40,840 nt of DNA from positions 1 through 40,840 of the forward strand of contig JAJRRW010000061.1 in the NCBI GenBank assembly GCA_024279115.1. The letters are read 5' to 3'. The stretch's first letter is position 1; each line of letters begins with the position of its first letter. The notes under the pieces were generated by a model that had not been told where the DNA came from, did no database searches, and saw nothing but the letters and a program-made list of their open reading frames with translations. Positions 17,485 through 27,651 of this stretch are shown in pieces. Made by a program: the position numbers and the translations under genes. Source of the DNA: Alphaproteobacteria bacterium. GTDB taxonomy: Bacteria; Pseudomonadota; Alphaproteobacteria; Rhizobiales; JAKIUO01.

Positions 17485-18432
17485 CTAGCTGATGATAGGC
17501 GTCAAAATCCCGAATACATGCTCAATCAAGAGCGTGCAAAACAGAACAAAAAGATAGAAGATTGAATAAGCAAACAGCCGCTTGGCGCTACGGTCGGCGA
17601 GCGCCCCTTCACGATTTCGAAAAACCTTGTAGGCCAGCCATAAAAACACCATCCCCATGACACTGGCCACGGCCCCATACATCATCCCGCCAAGTTCCAT
17701 AGGCAATGGCAACAAGGTGACAGGCACCAGTATCAAGCTATAGAGCAGGATTTGACGGCGTGTTTCGTCCGGCCCCGCGACAACGGGCAACATAGGAACA
17801 TTGGCGCGCTTGTAATCATCCGAGCGATAAAGAGCCAGAGCCCAAAAATGCGGCGGCGTCCATATGAAGATGATCAAAAACAGTACAATACTATCAAGGC
17901 TCACCGTGCCGGTCACGGCCGCCCAGCCAATCATCGGGGGAAACGCACCGGCGGCCCCGCCGATAACAATATTGTGCGGCGTCCGCCGCTTCAGACCCAT
18001 CGTATAGACGAACAGATAATAGGCAATGGTCATGGCCAGCAGGCCAGCCGCCACCCAATTGACCATAACCCCCAGACAAAGCACCGAACCAGCGGCAAAA
18101 ATGCCACCAAATACCAAAGCTTCCCCCTCGGTGACGCGGCCCGCTGGGATAGGACGCTTGATGGTGCGCTGCATCAAACGATCAATATCGGCGTCATACC
18201 ACATATTCAGAGCGCCAGAGGCTCCCGCGCCAATCGCTATTAGCATCAAGGCAAAAAAACCGATAACCGGATGGATAGACCCTGGAGCCGCCATCATGCC
18301 CACCAATGCGGTAAACACCACCAGTGACATCACCCTTGGTTTCATCAAGGCAAAATAATCACTCGCATCCCCACCGGTGGTGAGAGAGGACTTATGTGTT
18401 TCATCGCCAAGAGTTACACCTAAATCAGCCAT
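17485..18432 (-). CDS. ctaB: Protoheme IX farnesyltransferase (heme O synthase)
   Basis: CtaB adds a farnesyl group to heme b, giving heme O, the precursor of heme A for the aa3 oxidase. The 315-residue UbiA-family protein has multiple hydrophobic helices. The prenyl-diphosphate and Mg binding motif [19 protein letters not shown] is complete, and a second Asp-containing loop reads [35 protein letters not shown] opens the first helix and [11 protein letters not shown] is conserved. It follows coxA by about 90 bp, a gap containing an imperfect 11-bp stem-loop. Confidence 0.96.
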   Translation of the reverse strand: MADLGVTLGDETHKSSLTTGGDASDYFALMKPRVMSLVVFTALVGMMAAPGSIHPVIGFFALMLIAIGAGASGALNMWYDADIDRLMQRTIKRPIPAGRVTEGEALVFGGIFAAGSVLCLGVMVNWVAAGLLAMTIAYYLFVYTMGLKRRTPHNIVIGGAAGAFPPMIGWAAVTGTVSLDSIVLFLIIFIWTPPHFWALALYRSDDYKRANVPMLPVVAGPDETRRQILLYSLILVPVTLLPLPMELGGMMYGAVASVMGMVFLWLAYKVFRNREGALADRSAKRLFAYSIFYLFVLFCTLLIEHVFGILTPIIS

Positions 18433-18460
18433 CTCGTTCTTTCTACTAAGTTCAACTCAA

Positions 18461-18507
18461 GAGCCATTGCCACATCCAGATTGCCTGAAAAATCATGGCA
18501 ACGGCTC
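18461..18507. promoter_or_regulatory. Imperfect stem-loop in the coxA-ctaB gap
   Basis: GAGCCATTGCC (18461-18471) and GGCAACGGCTC (18497-18507) form an 11-bp stem with one mismatch and a loop of 25 nt. No T tract follows on the minus strand. It may slow or protect the coxA mRNA 3' end, lowering ctaB expression relative to coxA. That role is an inference from position. Confidence 0.4.
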
Positions 18508-18522
18508 TCATTGTGGAGAAGG

Positions 18523-20154
<1,632 letters not shown>

Positions 20155-20205
20155 TTATCTTGCACCAGAGGTGGCCCTGTTGAACAGCGCTCCCCTTGGT
20201 GTGGT

Positions 20206-21123
20206 TTATCTGTTGATATTTTCTTTTGCCGTGGCCGCAAGCTTCGTATCTCCAGCTTTTTTGCGCACCGGTTCGTTTGAGGCAAATTCCTTTTTAGCCT
20301 TGGCCAACCATGTCGCATAATCGGCTTCGCTGACCACTTTGACGCCGATTGGCATATAAGCGTGGTCCTTGCCGCACAGCTCTGAACACTGCCCGTAATA
20401 GGTGCCAATTTTATCGGCATTGAACCAGGCGCGGTTCACACGACCAGGGATCGCATCAAGCTTGACGCCAAAGGCCGGGATCGTCCAGTTGTGGATGACG
20501 TCTGACGCTGTGACCAGCAGTTCAACATTCTTGTTGACGGGGACTACGACGAAATTATCAACCGCCAGAACTTTTGGCTCGCCATTGGGGCCATCAATCG
20601 GTTTGTCGTCATCATCGCGCAGCATCAGCTGATCGAACGACATGCCGCCATGATCTGGATACTCATAAGACCAGTACCACTGATTGCCGGTGGTCTTGAT
20701 CACCAGGTCGGCCTTTGGAAAGGTATATTGCGCAAACAACAGGCGGAATGATGGAATACAAATAACCAAAAGAATGAGGATCGGAACAATGGTCCAGATC
20801 ACCTCAATCTTGGTATTATGTGTGGTCTTGGACGGGACAGGATTGGCTTTTTCATTAAACTTCCAAATGATATAGGCCAACAATCCCATCACAAACAAGG
20901 AGATCACCGTGATGACGATCATCAAGAAGTCATGGAACGAATCGATCTGACGGGCAATCGAGGTCACAGGTTCTTGAAAACCAATCTGCCACGGCACAGG
21001 CTGACCACCCTGGGCATGCGCAACACCAGCCAGCAGCACTGAAAATAGCGCCGTCGCCAATATGGAACCAATCCCTTTGAAAACAACAGAGCTCTGCTGC
21101 CCCCCTCTCAAACGGTTTCTCAT
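20206..21123 (-). CDS. coxB: Cytochrome c oxidase subunit II
   Basis: This subunit receives electrons from cytochrome c through its dinuclear CuA centre. The 305-residue precursor has an N-terminal signal-like helix ending in AHAQ, two membrane helices (about 66-88 and 109-130), and a periplasmic cupredoxin domain. CuA ligands: His in DVIHNWTIPAFG, and YGQCSELCGKDHAYMP with two Cys, Glu, His and Met. The aromatic electron-entry stretch GNQWYWSYEYPD is present. There is no fused cytochrome c domain, unlike some relatives. It is the first gene of the cox cluster, divergent from the IalB gene across a 460-bp gap. The last 50 residues are a Lys/Ala-rich tail. Confidence 0.97.
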   Translation of the reverse strand: MRNRLRGGQQSSVVFKGIGSILATALFSVLLAGVAHAQGGQPVPWQIGFQEPVTSIARQIDSFHDFLMIVITVISLFVMGLLAYIIWKFNEKANPVPSKTTHNTKIEVIWTIVPILILLVICIPSFRLLFAQYTFPKADLVIKTTGNQWYWSYEYPDHGGMSFDQLMLRDDDDKPIDGPNGEPKVLAVDNFVVVPVNKNVELLVTASDVIHNWTIPAFGVKLDAIPGRVNRAWFNADKIGTYYGQCSELCGKDHAYMPIGVKVVSEADYATWLAKAKKEFASNEPVRKKAGDTKLAATAKENINR

Positions 21124-21583
21124 GCTATTCTAAACTCCCTCTTTGCTATTGTTCTTTTTAAAAGCTGTATTCGACCGTGCGAGGACCGCTCAACGGTACC
21201 AAAAAACCTGGTCCCCAGACAACCAACAGCCTAATGACCCACTCTCCAAGTCCTCACCATGAAAGATCTCGCAGAACCGATTTGCCTCTGTATTGTTATA
21301 ATTCTTGTGTAAGTATTGTTACTTATTTGTGCCCTTCTTAGCATTACGGTCCGTTCAAATCAACGCAATTGAACTGTCATGCAAACAGTTTGTTGCCATT
21401 TACAGCAAGGATTATCATTCTCTCAATCCGTATTTCCGCCTCGTTTGCGCGCCACAATTCGGGCAGTAATTTCTTGGGGCATATTGATGAGATCTGTTGA
21501 CACTCGACAAACAATCGAGTGAAACCAAGAGCGGGAATCCAATCTAATCAAATCAGCCCGTTATTCTAAAGGACCTCTTACAG
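21124..21583. promoter_or_regulatory. Divergent control region between coxB and the IalB-like gene
   Basis: This 460-bp gap holds no convincing gene and must carry both promoters. Visible elements: a TTGACA hexamer at 21497-21502 facing the IalB gene, directly overlapping a dyad CACTCGA-N7-TCGAGTG (21501-21521), which looks like an operator; AAGGA about 12 bp before the IalB start; and, closer to coxB, a direct repeat GTATTGTTA at 21290-21298 and 21313-21321 (23-bp period, about two helical turns) in an AT-rich stretch. The regulators are unknown. Confidence 0.5.
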
Positions 21584-22120
21584 ATGCCTACCAAGCACTC
21601 CCCTTTTTTGCGCAGGATCACCGGCCTGATGGCGCTCATACTCTTGGCTATCGCGGGTGTTCAAATGGACACTGCCAACGCGCAGCTGGCCGGCGGAAAG
21701 GTCAAGGCCACCATCGGTGCCTGGCAAATCAGCTGCGGGCGTCCGCCTGGGTCAAAAGTTGAGAAATGCGCCGCTGTGCAAAGCGTTACAGCCGAAGATC
21801 GCCCCAATGTCGGCCTGACGGTTATCTTTCAAAAGTCCTTGTCCAGTAACAAACAAATGTTGTTGGTTGTCGCCCCTTTGGGAGTGTTGCTCCCCACGGG
21901 TCTGGGCCTCATTATTGATGGCAAGGATGTGGGCCGGGTGCCCTTTTTGCGGTGCGGAAAAATCGGTTGTTTTGCCGAAGCGGTGGTCCCTGCAGAACTG
22001 GCCAAAAAATTCCAGAGCGGCAAAACGGCGCTGTTCACAATTTTCCAGACACCTGAAGAGGGCATCGCCATTCCCATCGCTCTGAACGGCTTCAGCAAGG
22101 CCTTGAAGAACATCAAATAG
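21584..22120 (+). CDS. Invasion-associated locus B (IalB) family protein
   Basis: A 178-residue exported protein. The signal peptide (RRITGLMALILLAIAGVQ to ANAQ, cleavage near 34) is clear. The mature part has the family pattern: GAWQISCGRPPGSKVEKCAAVQ with a Cys pair, a central strand region (RPNVGLTVIFQ), PLGVLLPTGLGLIIDGKDVGRVPFLRC with GKIGCFAEA giving a second Cys pair, and FQTPEEGIAIPIALNGFSKAL. IalB was named for Bartonella erythrocyte invasion, but the family is widespread in non-pathogenic alphaproteobacteria, where its role is unknown. It is divergent from coxB, a frequent arrangement, and is followed by an intrinsic terminator. Confidence 0.9.
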   Translation: MPTKHSPFLRRITGLMALILLAIAGVQMDTANAQLAGGKVKATIGAWQISCGRPPGSKVEKCAAVQSVTAEDRPNVGLTVIFQKSLSSNKQMLLVVAPLGVLLPTGLGLIIDGKDVGRVPFLRCGKIGCFAEAVVPAELAKKFQSGKTALFTIFQTPEEGIAIPIALNGFSKALKNIK

Positions 22121-22190
22121 AGCCCTCTGCCAGCCCCTCATCCCGGCCGAACGACTCTGACATTGGGACATTGTGTCGCAGCAGGAAAAG

Positions 22191-22222
22191 GGCCCGTTGC
22201 AATGCTGCACGGGCCTTGTTTT
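22191..22222 (+). terminator. Intrinsic terminator after the IalB-like gene
   Basis: GGCCCGT (22191-22197) pairs with ACGGGCC (22209-22215), extended inward by TGCA/TGCA with a one-base bulge, and is followed by TTGTTTTG. It sits about 70 bp after the stop codon. Confidence 0.75.
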
Positions 22223-22252
22223 GTAACAATCATATTGTGATTCGACACTCGA

Positions 22253-22912
22253 TCAGATCTGTCTGAGAATCATGTGTTCTGCCACCAACTCATAACGCCA
22301 GCGACCATCTTCGCGCACCCAGTAAGGCTCAGACTGCGAACCAACAGGACCGTCCGTTTGTTTGAGACCTTCTTTGGGGGCAGGCACCAGTGATTGCCGG
22401 GGCTGCTTTGATTGCGCTGGTGTTCTGGTGGCTCTGGCGGCTCGCGCTGTTTTTGAGGGTTTATCTGCGGCCTGCCATTGCCAGCGATTATCAATTTTCG
22501 CCCAACGCCCGATTTCTTCTGCGAGCGCTGCCCTCTGGGCTTTCTTGCTGTTCCGTCGTTGGGTGGAGGGCGCCAGCGAGGCCGTTGTGGTGGGCGCCTT
22601 TAAAGCACCAAACTGTAAACTGTCTCGCGACCCATTGGTGGTTCGTGGTTTTTTCACAGTTGCCAGGCGCCGCGACCTTGCGCCAGCGGGCCTGCTGATT
22701 TTACTGATTTTCAAAAAATGCCAGCGACCTTCGCGCTTGGTCCAGTGGCCGGTAAGTTGATTGCCATGCAGTTTGAACGTGATCTGGCGATCAGTTGCCT
22801 TCACATTGGCTGGCAAATAGGGGCCAAACAGTCCAAGTATGCCAAACCAGCCGGCCAGGGAGAGGACCACAAAGGTCATTTTTCTTTCCCGGTAAAAAAA
22901 CGCGCTACTCAT
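22253..22912 (-). CDS. Basic membrane-anchored protein with three W-x6-W repeats, unknown function
   Basis: A 219-residue protein with one N-terminal hydrophobic segment (TFVVLSLAGWFGILGLFGPYL, about 13-33) and a long basic, low-complexity body rich in Arg, Lys, Ala and Ser. Three short related blocks stand out: HWTKREGRWHF (W57, W64), RWAKIDNRWQW (W137, W144) and YWVREDGRWRY (W198, W205), each with W-x6-W and an acidic-Gly/Asn-Arg-Trp turn. They are separated by disordered linkers. I know no named family for this; repeated small strand pairs anchored in the periplasm are my reading. I chose ATG 22912, preceded by AGGGA, over an upstream start at 22936. It is convergent with the IalB gene. 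Confidence 0.6.
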   Translation of the reverse strand: MSSAFFYRERKMTFVVLSLAGWFGILGLFGPYLPANVKATDRQITFKLHGNQLTGHWTKREGRWHFLKISKISRPAGARSRRLATVKKPRTTNGSRDSLQFGALKAPTTTASLAPSTQRRNSKKAQRAALAEEIGRWAKIDNRWQWQAADKPSKTARAARATRTPAQSKQPRQSLVPAPKEGLKQTDGPVGSQSEPYWVREDGRWRYELVAEHMILRQI

Positions 22913-23329
22913 AACAATATCCCTAACACACAACAACTCAAAATATTTACTTGCGCCATTTGTACCTATTAATCAAAAAGATAGCCTTAATAGGCGACTT
23001 AACAGCCGGTAAATACATGAATTTATCAGGGATTTTCTGTAAATTTTCAGGTAAATCCAAGTAACATTCTATTTTCTTTCATTTTCAAAGTGTTGCAAAT
23101 CCATCTTTTCAGATCAGGGTCGAATGAACAACCTCGTGAGAACTCACATCTGGATGGGTCCTTGAAAATATACGGCCATGATGAGGGGGCGAGAATGGGA
23201 TTGCCTCTCGCATATTTATCGAGGATCCAGTTTTGACGATCTTTGATGGTGGCGCTCAAAAGCCGTCCCGCTATATCTCCTCACGCAAAATACGCAGACG
23301 TCACCAGTGGTATCGAGGACATGAAAGAC
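22913..23329. other. AT-rich gap between parC and the W-repeat gene
   Basis: This gap is more AT-rich than the flanking genes. It contains a 70-codon open frame (23047-23259, minus, TTG start) whose translation matches nothing I recognise. A near-duplicate TTTTCTGTAAAT/TTTTCAGGTAAAT lies around 23032-23057. No clear terminator for parC and no RNA gene was seen. Confidence 0.4.
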
Positions 23330-25579
23330 CTAGGAGAAACGATTGCTCTTGGGGAAACCTTTGGGAGCTGGCTTACCAGCTTGCGCACGCGTGCCTTGCC
23401 ATTCTTTGAGATCGGCAAGCGTAAAAGTCCGCCCGGCCGCATCAAGCCAGGTCAGGCCAACAGTGCTGTCATAGGTTTTGATATCGCAAAGCCCACCGCC
23501 ATCTCGCTTGCCATAGCGCTGCAAACGAACACCGCGACCACGGGTCATCTCGTTAAGTTCTTGCAGCTTGAAGAGCAGCAATTTGCGATTATCCCCCATC
23601 ACCGCCACGCTATCGCCACTGACAAAGGCACAGACTTGCGCTTCTTCGTCGGCTTTGACATTCAACACCTGCTTGCCCTTGCGGGTATTGGCCACGACAT
23701 TTTTTTCGGCAACGATAAAGCCATTGCCAACATTGGAGGCCACCAGCAATTTGCGTTTTGCATCATGCACATGCACATGCATTTGGATGAAATCATGACC
23801 TTCCTCAAGATCAATCATCAGGCGTACCGGTTCACCATGCCCGCGCCCACCAGGCAATTGACTGGCATCCAGCGTGAAAAATTTCCCAGCCGTGGTGAAT
23901 AAAATGATCTTGTCGGTCGTGTAGGCTGACAGCGCGCTTTTCAGCTTGTCACCATCCTTGAACTGCAAACCATCCGTGCTCTCGAGATGACCGCGCAAGG
24001 CTCTGATCCAGCCCATTTTCGATAAAATGATGGTCACCGGCTCTTTTTCGATCATCGCGGTTTCAAGATCCACATCGATGTCAGGCAGATCGGCAAATTT
24101 CGAGCGGCGGCGGCCCAGCTCGCTATCCTGGCCAAACTCCTTGCGGGTTTCACGGATTTCATTGGATATTTTTTGCCACTGCGCCGTATCATTGGCCAGC
24201 AATGCGCGCAATTCGTCGCGTTCCTTCGTGAGCGCTTCATGCTCTTTGCTGATCTCGATTTCCTGCAGCTTGTTCAAGGCGCGCAGGCGCATATTGAGGA
24301 TCGCTTCCACCTGAACCTCTGACAGCTCAAAGGTCTTCATCAACTGCTCTTTGGGCTTGTCCTCAAAGCGAATGATGCGGATCACCTCATCAATGTTGAG
24401 ATAGGCAATCAAGAACCCGGCCAGCACTTCAAGACGGTGTTCGATTTTTGCCAGACGGAAATTGGTGCGACGCACCAGCACCACTTTGCGATGGTCAAGC
24501 CATTCTTGCAAAACCTGCTTGATGCCCAGCACATTGGGGACCTGCCCCCTGGACAGCACATTCATGTTGAGACTGACACGGTTCTCCAGATCCGTAAGCC
24601 GGAACAGGCTCTCCATCAGCACAACAGGGTCGGTATTGCGCGATTTGGGCTCCAGCACGAGACGGATATCTTCAGCTGACTCGTCGAGAATATCGCCCAG
24701 CAAAGGCAGTTTCTTGGCGATCATCAGATCGGCCATTTTTTCGATCAGCCGGCTTTTTTGCACCTGATAGGGAATTTCCGTAACGACAATCTGCCAGCCG
24801 CCACGTGACAGTTTTTCCACTTCCCAGACAGACCGCACCCGAAAGGCCCCGCGCCCGGTTTTATAGGATAAGATAATGCTCTCGCGGCTATCCACAAGGA
24901 TGCCGCCAGTGGGCAGATCCGGCCCCGGGATAAAATCGACAATTTTTTCAATACTGGCATTTGGGTGCTTGATGAGATGCAGAGCGGCATCGCATAATTC
25001 GCCGACATTGTGCGGCGGGATATTGGTGGCCATGCCCACCGCAATGCCGGCGGATCCATTGGCCAGCAGATTGGGGAAATTGGACGGCAGAACCGTGGGC
25101 TCGCTGCCCTCCCCGTCATAGGTCTCGCGAAAATCCACGCAATCTTCTTCGATACCTTCCAGCAATTTACCCGCAACCGCTGTCATGCGCGCCTCGGTAT
25201 AACGCATGGCGGCCGCATTATCGCCATCGACATTGCCAAAATTGCCCTGCCCATCGACCAGCGGGAAGCGCACAGCAAAATCTTGGGCAAGACGCACCAT
25301 CGCATCATAGATCGACTGATCCCCATGAGGGTGATAGCTACCCATGGTCTCGCCAACGATCTTGGCGCATTTTTTAAACCGCCCCTCTGGATTGAGCCGT
25401 AGCTCATGCATCGCATACAGCAAGCGCCGATGCACCGGCTTTAGACCATCGCGCACGTCGGGCAGCGCCCGGTTCATGATGGTCGACAAGGCATAAGCCA
25501 GATAGCGCTCTTCAAGCGCTTCTTTGAGATTAATGACTGGCAAGGAGCCGTCAGGGGGAAGAATCGGTTTATCACTCAT
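23330..25579 (-). CDS. parC: DNA topoisomerase IV subunit A
   Basis: ParC, with ParE, decatenates daughter chromosomes. At about 749 residues the length is right for ParC. Motifs: [32 protein letters not shown], the quinolone-region loop [30 protein letters not shown] with the catalytic Tyr (about residue 120), and the tower and coiled-coil region ([17 protein letters not shown]). The C-terminal domain lacks a clean GyrA-box (QRRGGKG-type), supporting ParC over GyrA. Glutamine stands where Escherichia coli ParC has Ser80. I prefer ATG 25579 ([11 protein letters not shown]) to the GTG at 25591. The upstream neighbour is a divergent stress protein gene. Confidence 0.95.
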   Translation of the reverse strand: MSDKPILPPDGSLPVINLKEALEERYLAYALSTIMNRALPDVRDGLKPVHRRLLYAMHELRLNPEGRFKKCAKIVGETMGSYHPHGDQSIYDAMVRLAQDFAVRFPLVDGQGNFGNVDGDNAAAMRYTEARMTAVAGKLLEGIEEDCVDFRETYDGEGSEPTVLPSNFPNLLANGSAGIAVGMATNIPPHNVGELCDAALHLIKHPNASIEKIVDFIPGPDLPTGGILVDSRESIILSYKTGRGAFRVRSVWEVEKLSRGGWQIVVTEIPYQVQKSRLIEKMADLMIAKKLPLLGDILDESAEDIRLVLEPKSRNTDPVVLMESLFRLTDLENRVSLNMNVLSRGQVPNVLGIKQVLQEWLDHRKVVLVRRTNFRLAKIEHRLEVLAGFLIAYLNIDEVIRIIRFEDKPKEQLMKTFELSEVQVEAILNMRLRALNKLQEIEISKEHEALTKERDELRALLANDTAQWQKISNEIRETRKEFGQDSELGRRRSKFADLPDIDVDLETAMIEKEPVTIILSKMGWIRALRGHLESTDGLQFKDGDKLKSALSAYTTDKIILFTTAGKFFTLDASQLPGGRGHGEPVRLMIDLEEGHDFIQMHVHVHDAKRKLLVASNVGNGFIVAEKNVVANTRKGKQVLNVKADEEAQVCAFVSGDSVAVMGDNRKLLLFKLQELNEMTRGRGVRLQRYGKRDGGGLCDIKTYDSTVGLTWLDAAGRTFTLADLKEWQGTRAQAGKPAPKGFPKSNRFS

Positions 25580-25752
25580 AGTTTCATGCACTAAAGCAAG
25601 TCAGCCATAGTCTCAAGCCCCAACACGGCTCATCGGGGTAAGTTTTCACAGTTGCCATCGCCGCACAATCGCGACATTGTTTGTGCTATCCGCGTATCGC
25701 TAATTGCTATATTCAACATTGTAAAATTCGCTATTTTGAATTCGAGGGCCCT

Positions 25753-26694
25753 ATGACCGATCAAGAACGCCGTTTTAAATTACTTGTTTGCATCGATGGA
25801 TCCCCATCTTCGTATCAAGGATTGCGCTACGCCATCACATTCAGCCTCGACACCCCCGATACGGATATCGCCCTGCTCTATGTGCGCCCCGCCGATACTG
25901 ATGGCAGCTCCGAAGGTCTGAGCATGGCTTTGGCGCGCGAAAACATGCTGGACTGGGATCTTGAGCTGCCCGGCTTGAAGAGCCTCAAGAAAGCCCGCGA
26001 TATTTTGCTCGAAAATGGTATTCTGGGCGAAGAGTGGGAAGCTGAAAATATCCACAAACGATCTCGCGGCTCGCGGCTTGGTGATCATATGCTAAGCTAT
26101 TTGTGCAAAAAAACCGGCCAACATATCGAGTTGATTGTCCGCATTTCCTCAAGCGTGCTCGCAGGTATTCTCGATGAAGCTCATCATGTGCAATATGATA
26201 TTGTTATTGTCTCCGCGTCAGATGATGAGAGGGTCGGCCTTGGCGCCATTGATAATTACACCGCCATTAGCGTCGCCACCGAGCATAATGGCACCGTTAT
26301 CTTGTCGCGCGGCCTCGAACAGGGCCATGGCCATCTTATCTGCATTACCAGCGATCCCGTCTCCATCAAGATGGCTTTGCAAGATGCCGAGATTGCCAGC
26401 CGCTGTGGCTGCCCTATCGAGCTATATGCGGTTGCCGAAACAGCGGATGAGGAAAAACAGACCCAAGAGACCCTGGACAAGACCAAACAGGCCCTTGAAA
26501 AGACTGGATATGCTGTAAACGGGATGCATATGGATATTGGTGATCCGGTTGGCCGGATTATCGAAAATGGCCTGGATCATTCCTTGATCGTGATGGCGGC
26601 GTGCGAGACATCCATGCTAAAGCGCATGTTCCTTGGCAGCGTCTCCCACGCCGTTCTCAAAAAAGCCCGCAGCTCCGTGATGATTATAAGGTAG
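25753..26694 (+). CDS. Tandem universal stress protein (UspA-type), two domains
   Basis: A 313-residue cytoplasmic protein with two Usp folds. The first opens with KLLVCIDGSPSSYQGLRYAITFS and has DIALLYVRP; the second (about 195-313) opens GHLICITSDPVSIKMALQDAE and ends LIVMAACETSMLKRMFLGSVSHAVLKKARSSVMII. The terminal GSVSHAVL is the family's phosphate-contact motif, but the preceding G-x2-G of ATP-binding Usp proteins is not seen (ACETS instead), so nucleotide binding is doubtful. The first domain is interrupted by a long acidic insertion (about 50-110). I chose ATG 25753, preceded by GAGGG, over a TTG/ATG extension. It is divergent from parC and convergent, across a repeat locus, with smpB. 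Confidence 0.85.
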   Translation: MTDQERRFKLLVCIDGSPSSYQGLRYAITFSLDTPDTDIALLYVRPADTDGSSEGLSMALARENMLDWDLELPGLKSLKKARDILLENGILGEEWEAENIHKRSRGSRLGDHMLSYLCKKTGQHIELIVRISSSVLAGILDEAHHVQYDIVIVSASDDERVGLGAIDNYTAISVATEHNGTVILSRGLEQGHGHLICITSDPVSIKMALQDAEIASRCGCPIELYAVAETADEEKQTQETLDKTKQALEKTGYAVNGMHMDIGDPVGRIIENGLDHSLIVMAACETSMLKRMFLGSVSHAVLKKARSSVMIIR

Positions 26695-26720
26695 TTTCTC
26701 TCCCTCACGGGTTTGGATGA

Positions 26721-27032
26721 TCTCACTCCCGGCTATTCGCGCTGTCGCACGGCCTCCGTTAGGGCGCGCTACAGCGCGGCGCGTGGTCACGCTTGCCTTC
26801 CGTTGGTCGGAGTTCTTAAACAATTGACGATCTAAAAGAGAACAAGAATTCCGGTGTACTCACCGGCAAGGCTTAATCTCACTCCCGGCTATTCGCGCTG
26901 TCGCACGGCCTCCGTTAGGGCGCGCTACAGCGCGGCGCGTGGTCACGCTTGCCTCCCGTTGGTCGGAGTTCTTAAACAATTGACAATCTAAAAGAGAACA
27001 AGAATTCCGGTGTACTCACCGGCAAGGCCAAG
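26721..27032. repeat. Tandem 156-bp duplication of the palindromic repeat, locus B
   Basis: Two adjacent 156-bp units (26721-26876 and 26877-27032) are almost identical; I count one difference in TTGCC(T/C)TCCG-type position and one in ATTGAC(G/A)ATC. Each unit begins TCTCACTCCCGGCTATTCGC, has GC-rich palindromic blocks (GGGCGCGCTACAGCGCGGCGCG), then the core blocks TTGCCTYCCGTTGGTCGGA, ATTGACRATC and CAAGAATTCCGGTG, ending in a small hairpin (CCGGTGTACTCACCGG). The core matches locus A. Only one closing arm exists for the pair, at 27033-27076 after the second unit. It lies between convergent genes. Confidence 0.88.
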
Positions 27033-27076
27033 CGGCCGCCGCGCATTGCGCGAATAGCCGCGAGAGAAAACCAAAC
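27033..27076. repeat. Closing arm of the locus B palindrome
   Basis: GCGCGAATAGCCGCGAGAGA around 27049-27068 is the inverse complement of the opening TCTC..CGGCTATTCGCGC of the 156-bp units and matches the right end of locus A (GAATAGCCGCGAGA). Together they bound an element of about 200 bp per full copy. A T8 tract on the minus strand (around 27098-27105), directly after smpB, could help termination. Confidence 0.65.
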
Positions 27077-27110
27077 ACAGAAACAAAACCGCGAGATAAA
27101 AAAAACCACC

Positions 27111-27587
27111 TCACCCTTTTTCGCGCATCAAACGGGCTTTTTGGCGGTTCCAGTCACGGTCTTTGGAGACCTGGCGCTTGTCATGTATTTTCTTGCCCTT
27201 GGCGAGAGCAAGGTCCAGCTTGACCATACCGCGCTCATTAAAGAACAGTTTCACCGGCACCAGCGTCATGCCTTCACGGGCAACAGCCATAATGAGCTTG
27301 TCGATCTGGCGTTGATGCAAGAGCAGTTTGCGATGGCGGCGCGGCTCGTGATTATTGCGATTGCCAGCTGAATATTGCGGGATATTGCTGTTTATCAGCC
27401 AGATCGCCCCGTCTTCATGAGAGGCATAGCTCTCGGCAATATTGGCCTTGCCCTCACGCAGGGATTTAACCTCCGTGCCGGTCAGAACAATGCCTGCCTC
27501 GATGACATCTTCAAAGAAGAAATTGTGCCGCGCCTTGCGGTTATCGGCGACAATCTTGCGGCCGTCAGGTTTTTTCTTGGCTGCCAT
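27111..27587 (-). CDS. smpB: tmRNA-binding protein SmpB
   Basis: SmpB binds the tRNA-like part of tmRNA and brings it to stalled ribosomes for trans-translation. The 158-residue protein shows [35 protein letters not shown], the central [16 protein letters not shown]-like strand region (here [17 protein letters not shown]), [18 protein letters not shown], YPxKxFF-like [25 protein letters not shown] and the basic tail [20 protein letters not shown] expected to enter the mRNA channel. I chose ATG 27587, which has GGAGA at good spacing. It follows dapA on the minus strand. Its RNA partner, ssrA, is at the right end of this window. Confidence 0.97.
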   Translation of the reverse strand: MAAKKKPDGRKIVADNRKARHNFFFEDVIEAGIVLTGTEVKSLREGKANIAESYASHEDGAIWLINSNIPQYSAGNRNNHEPRRHRKLLLHQRQIDKLIMAVAREGMTLVPVKLFFNERGMVKLDLALAKGKKIHDKRQVSKDRDWNRQKARLMREKG

Positions 27588-27651
27588 ATCGTCTCCTTTC
27601 CCCTTTTGCGGACCCTGCAATCATAAATCAAAATGCACTGTAGGTCATAAA

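Noticed and set aside
23047-23259. 70-codon minus-strand frame after parC
   Set aside because: TTG start, no well-placed ribosome binding site, AT-rich intergenic context and no recognisable family. It could be a remnant, but there is not enough to call a gene.
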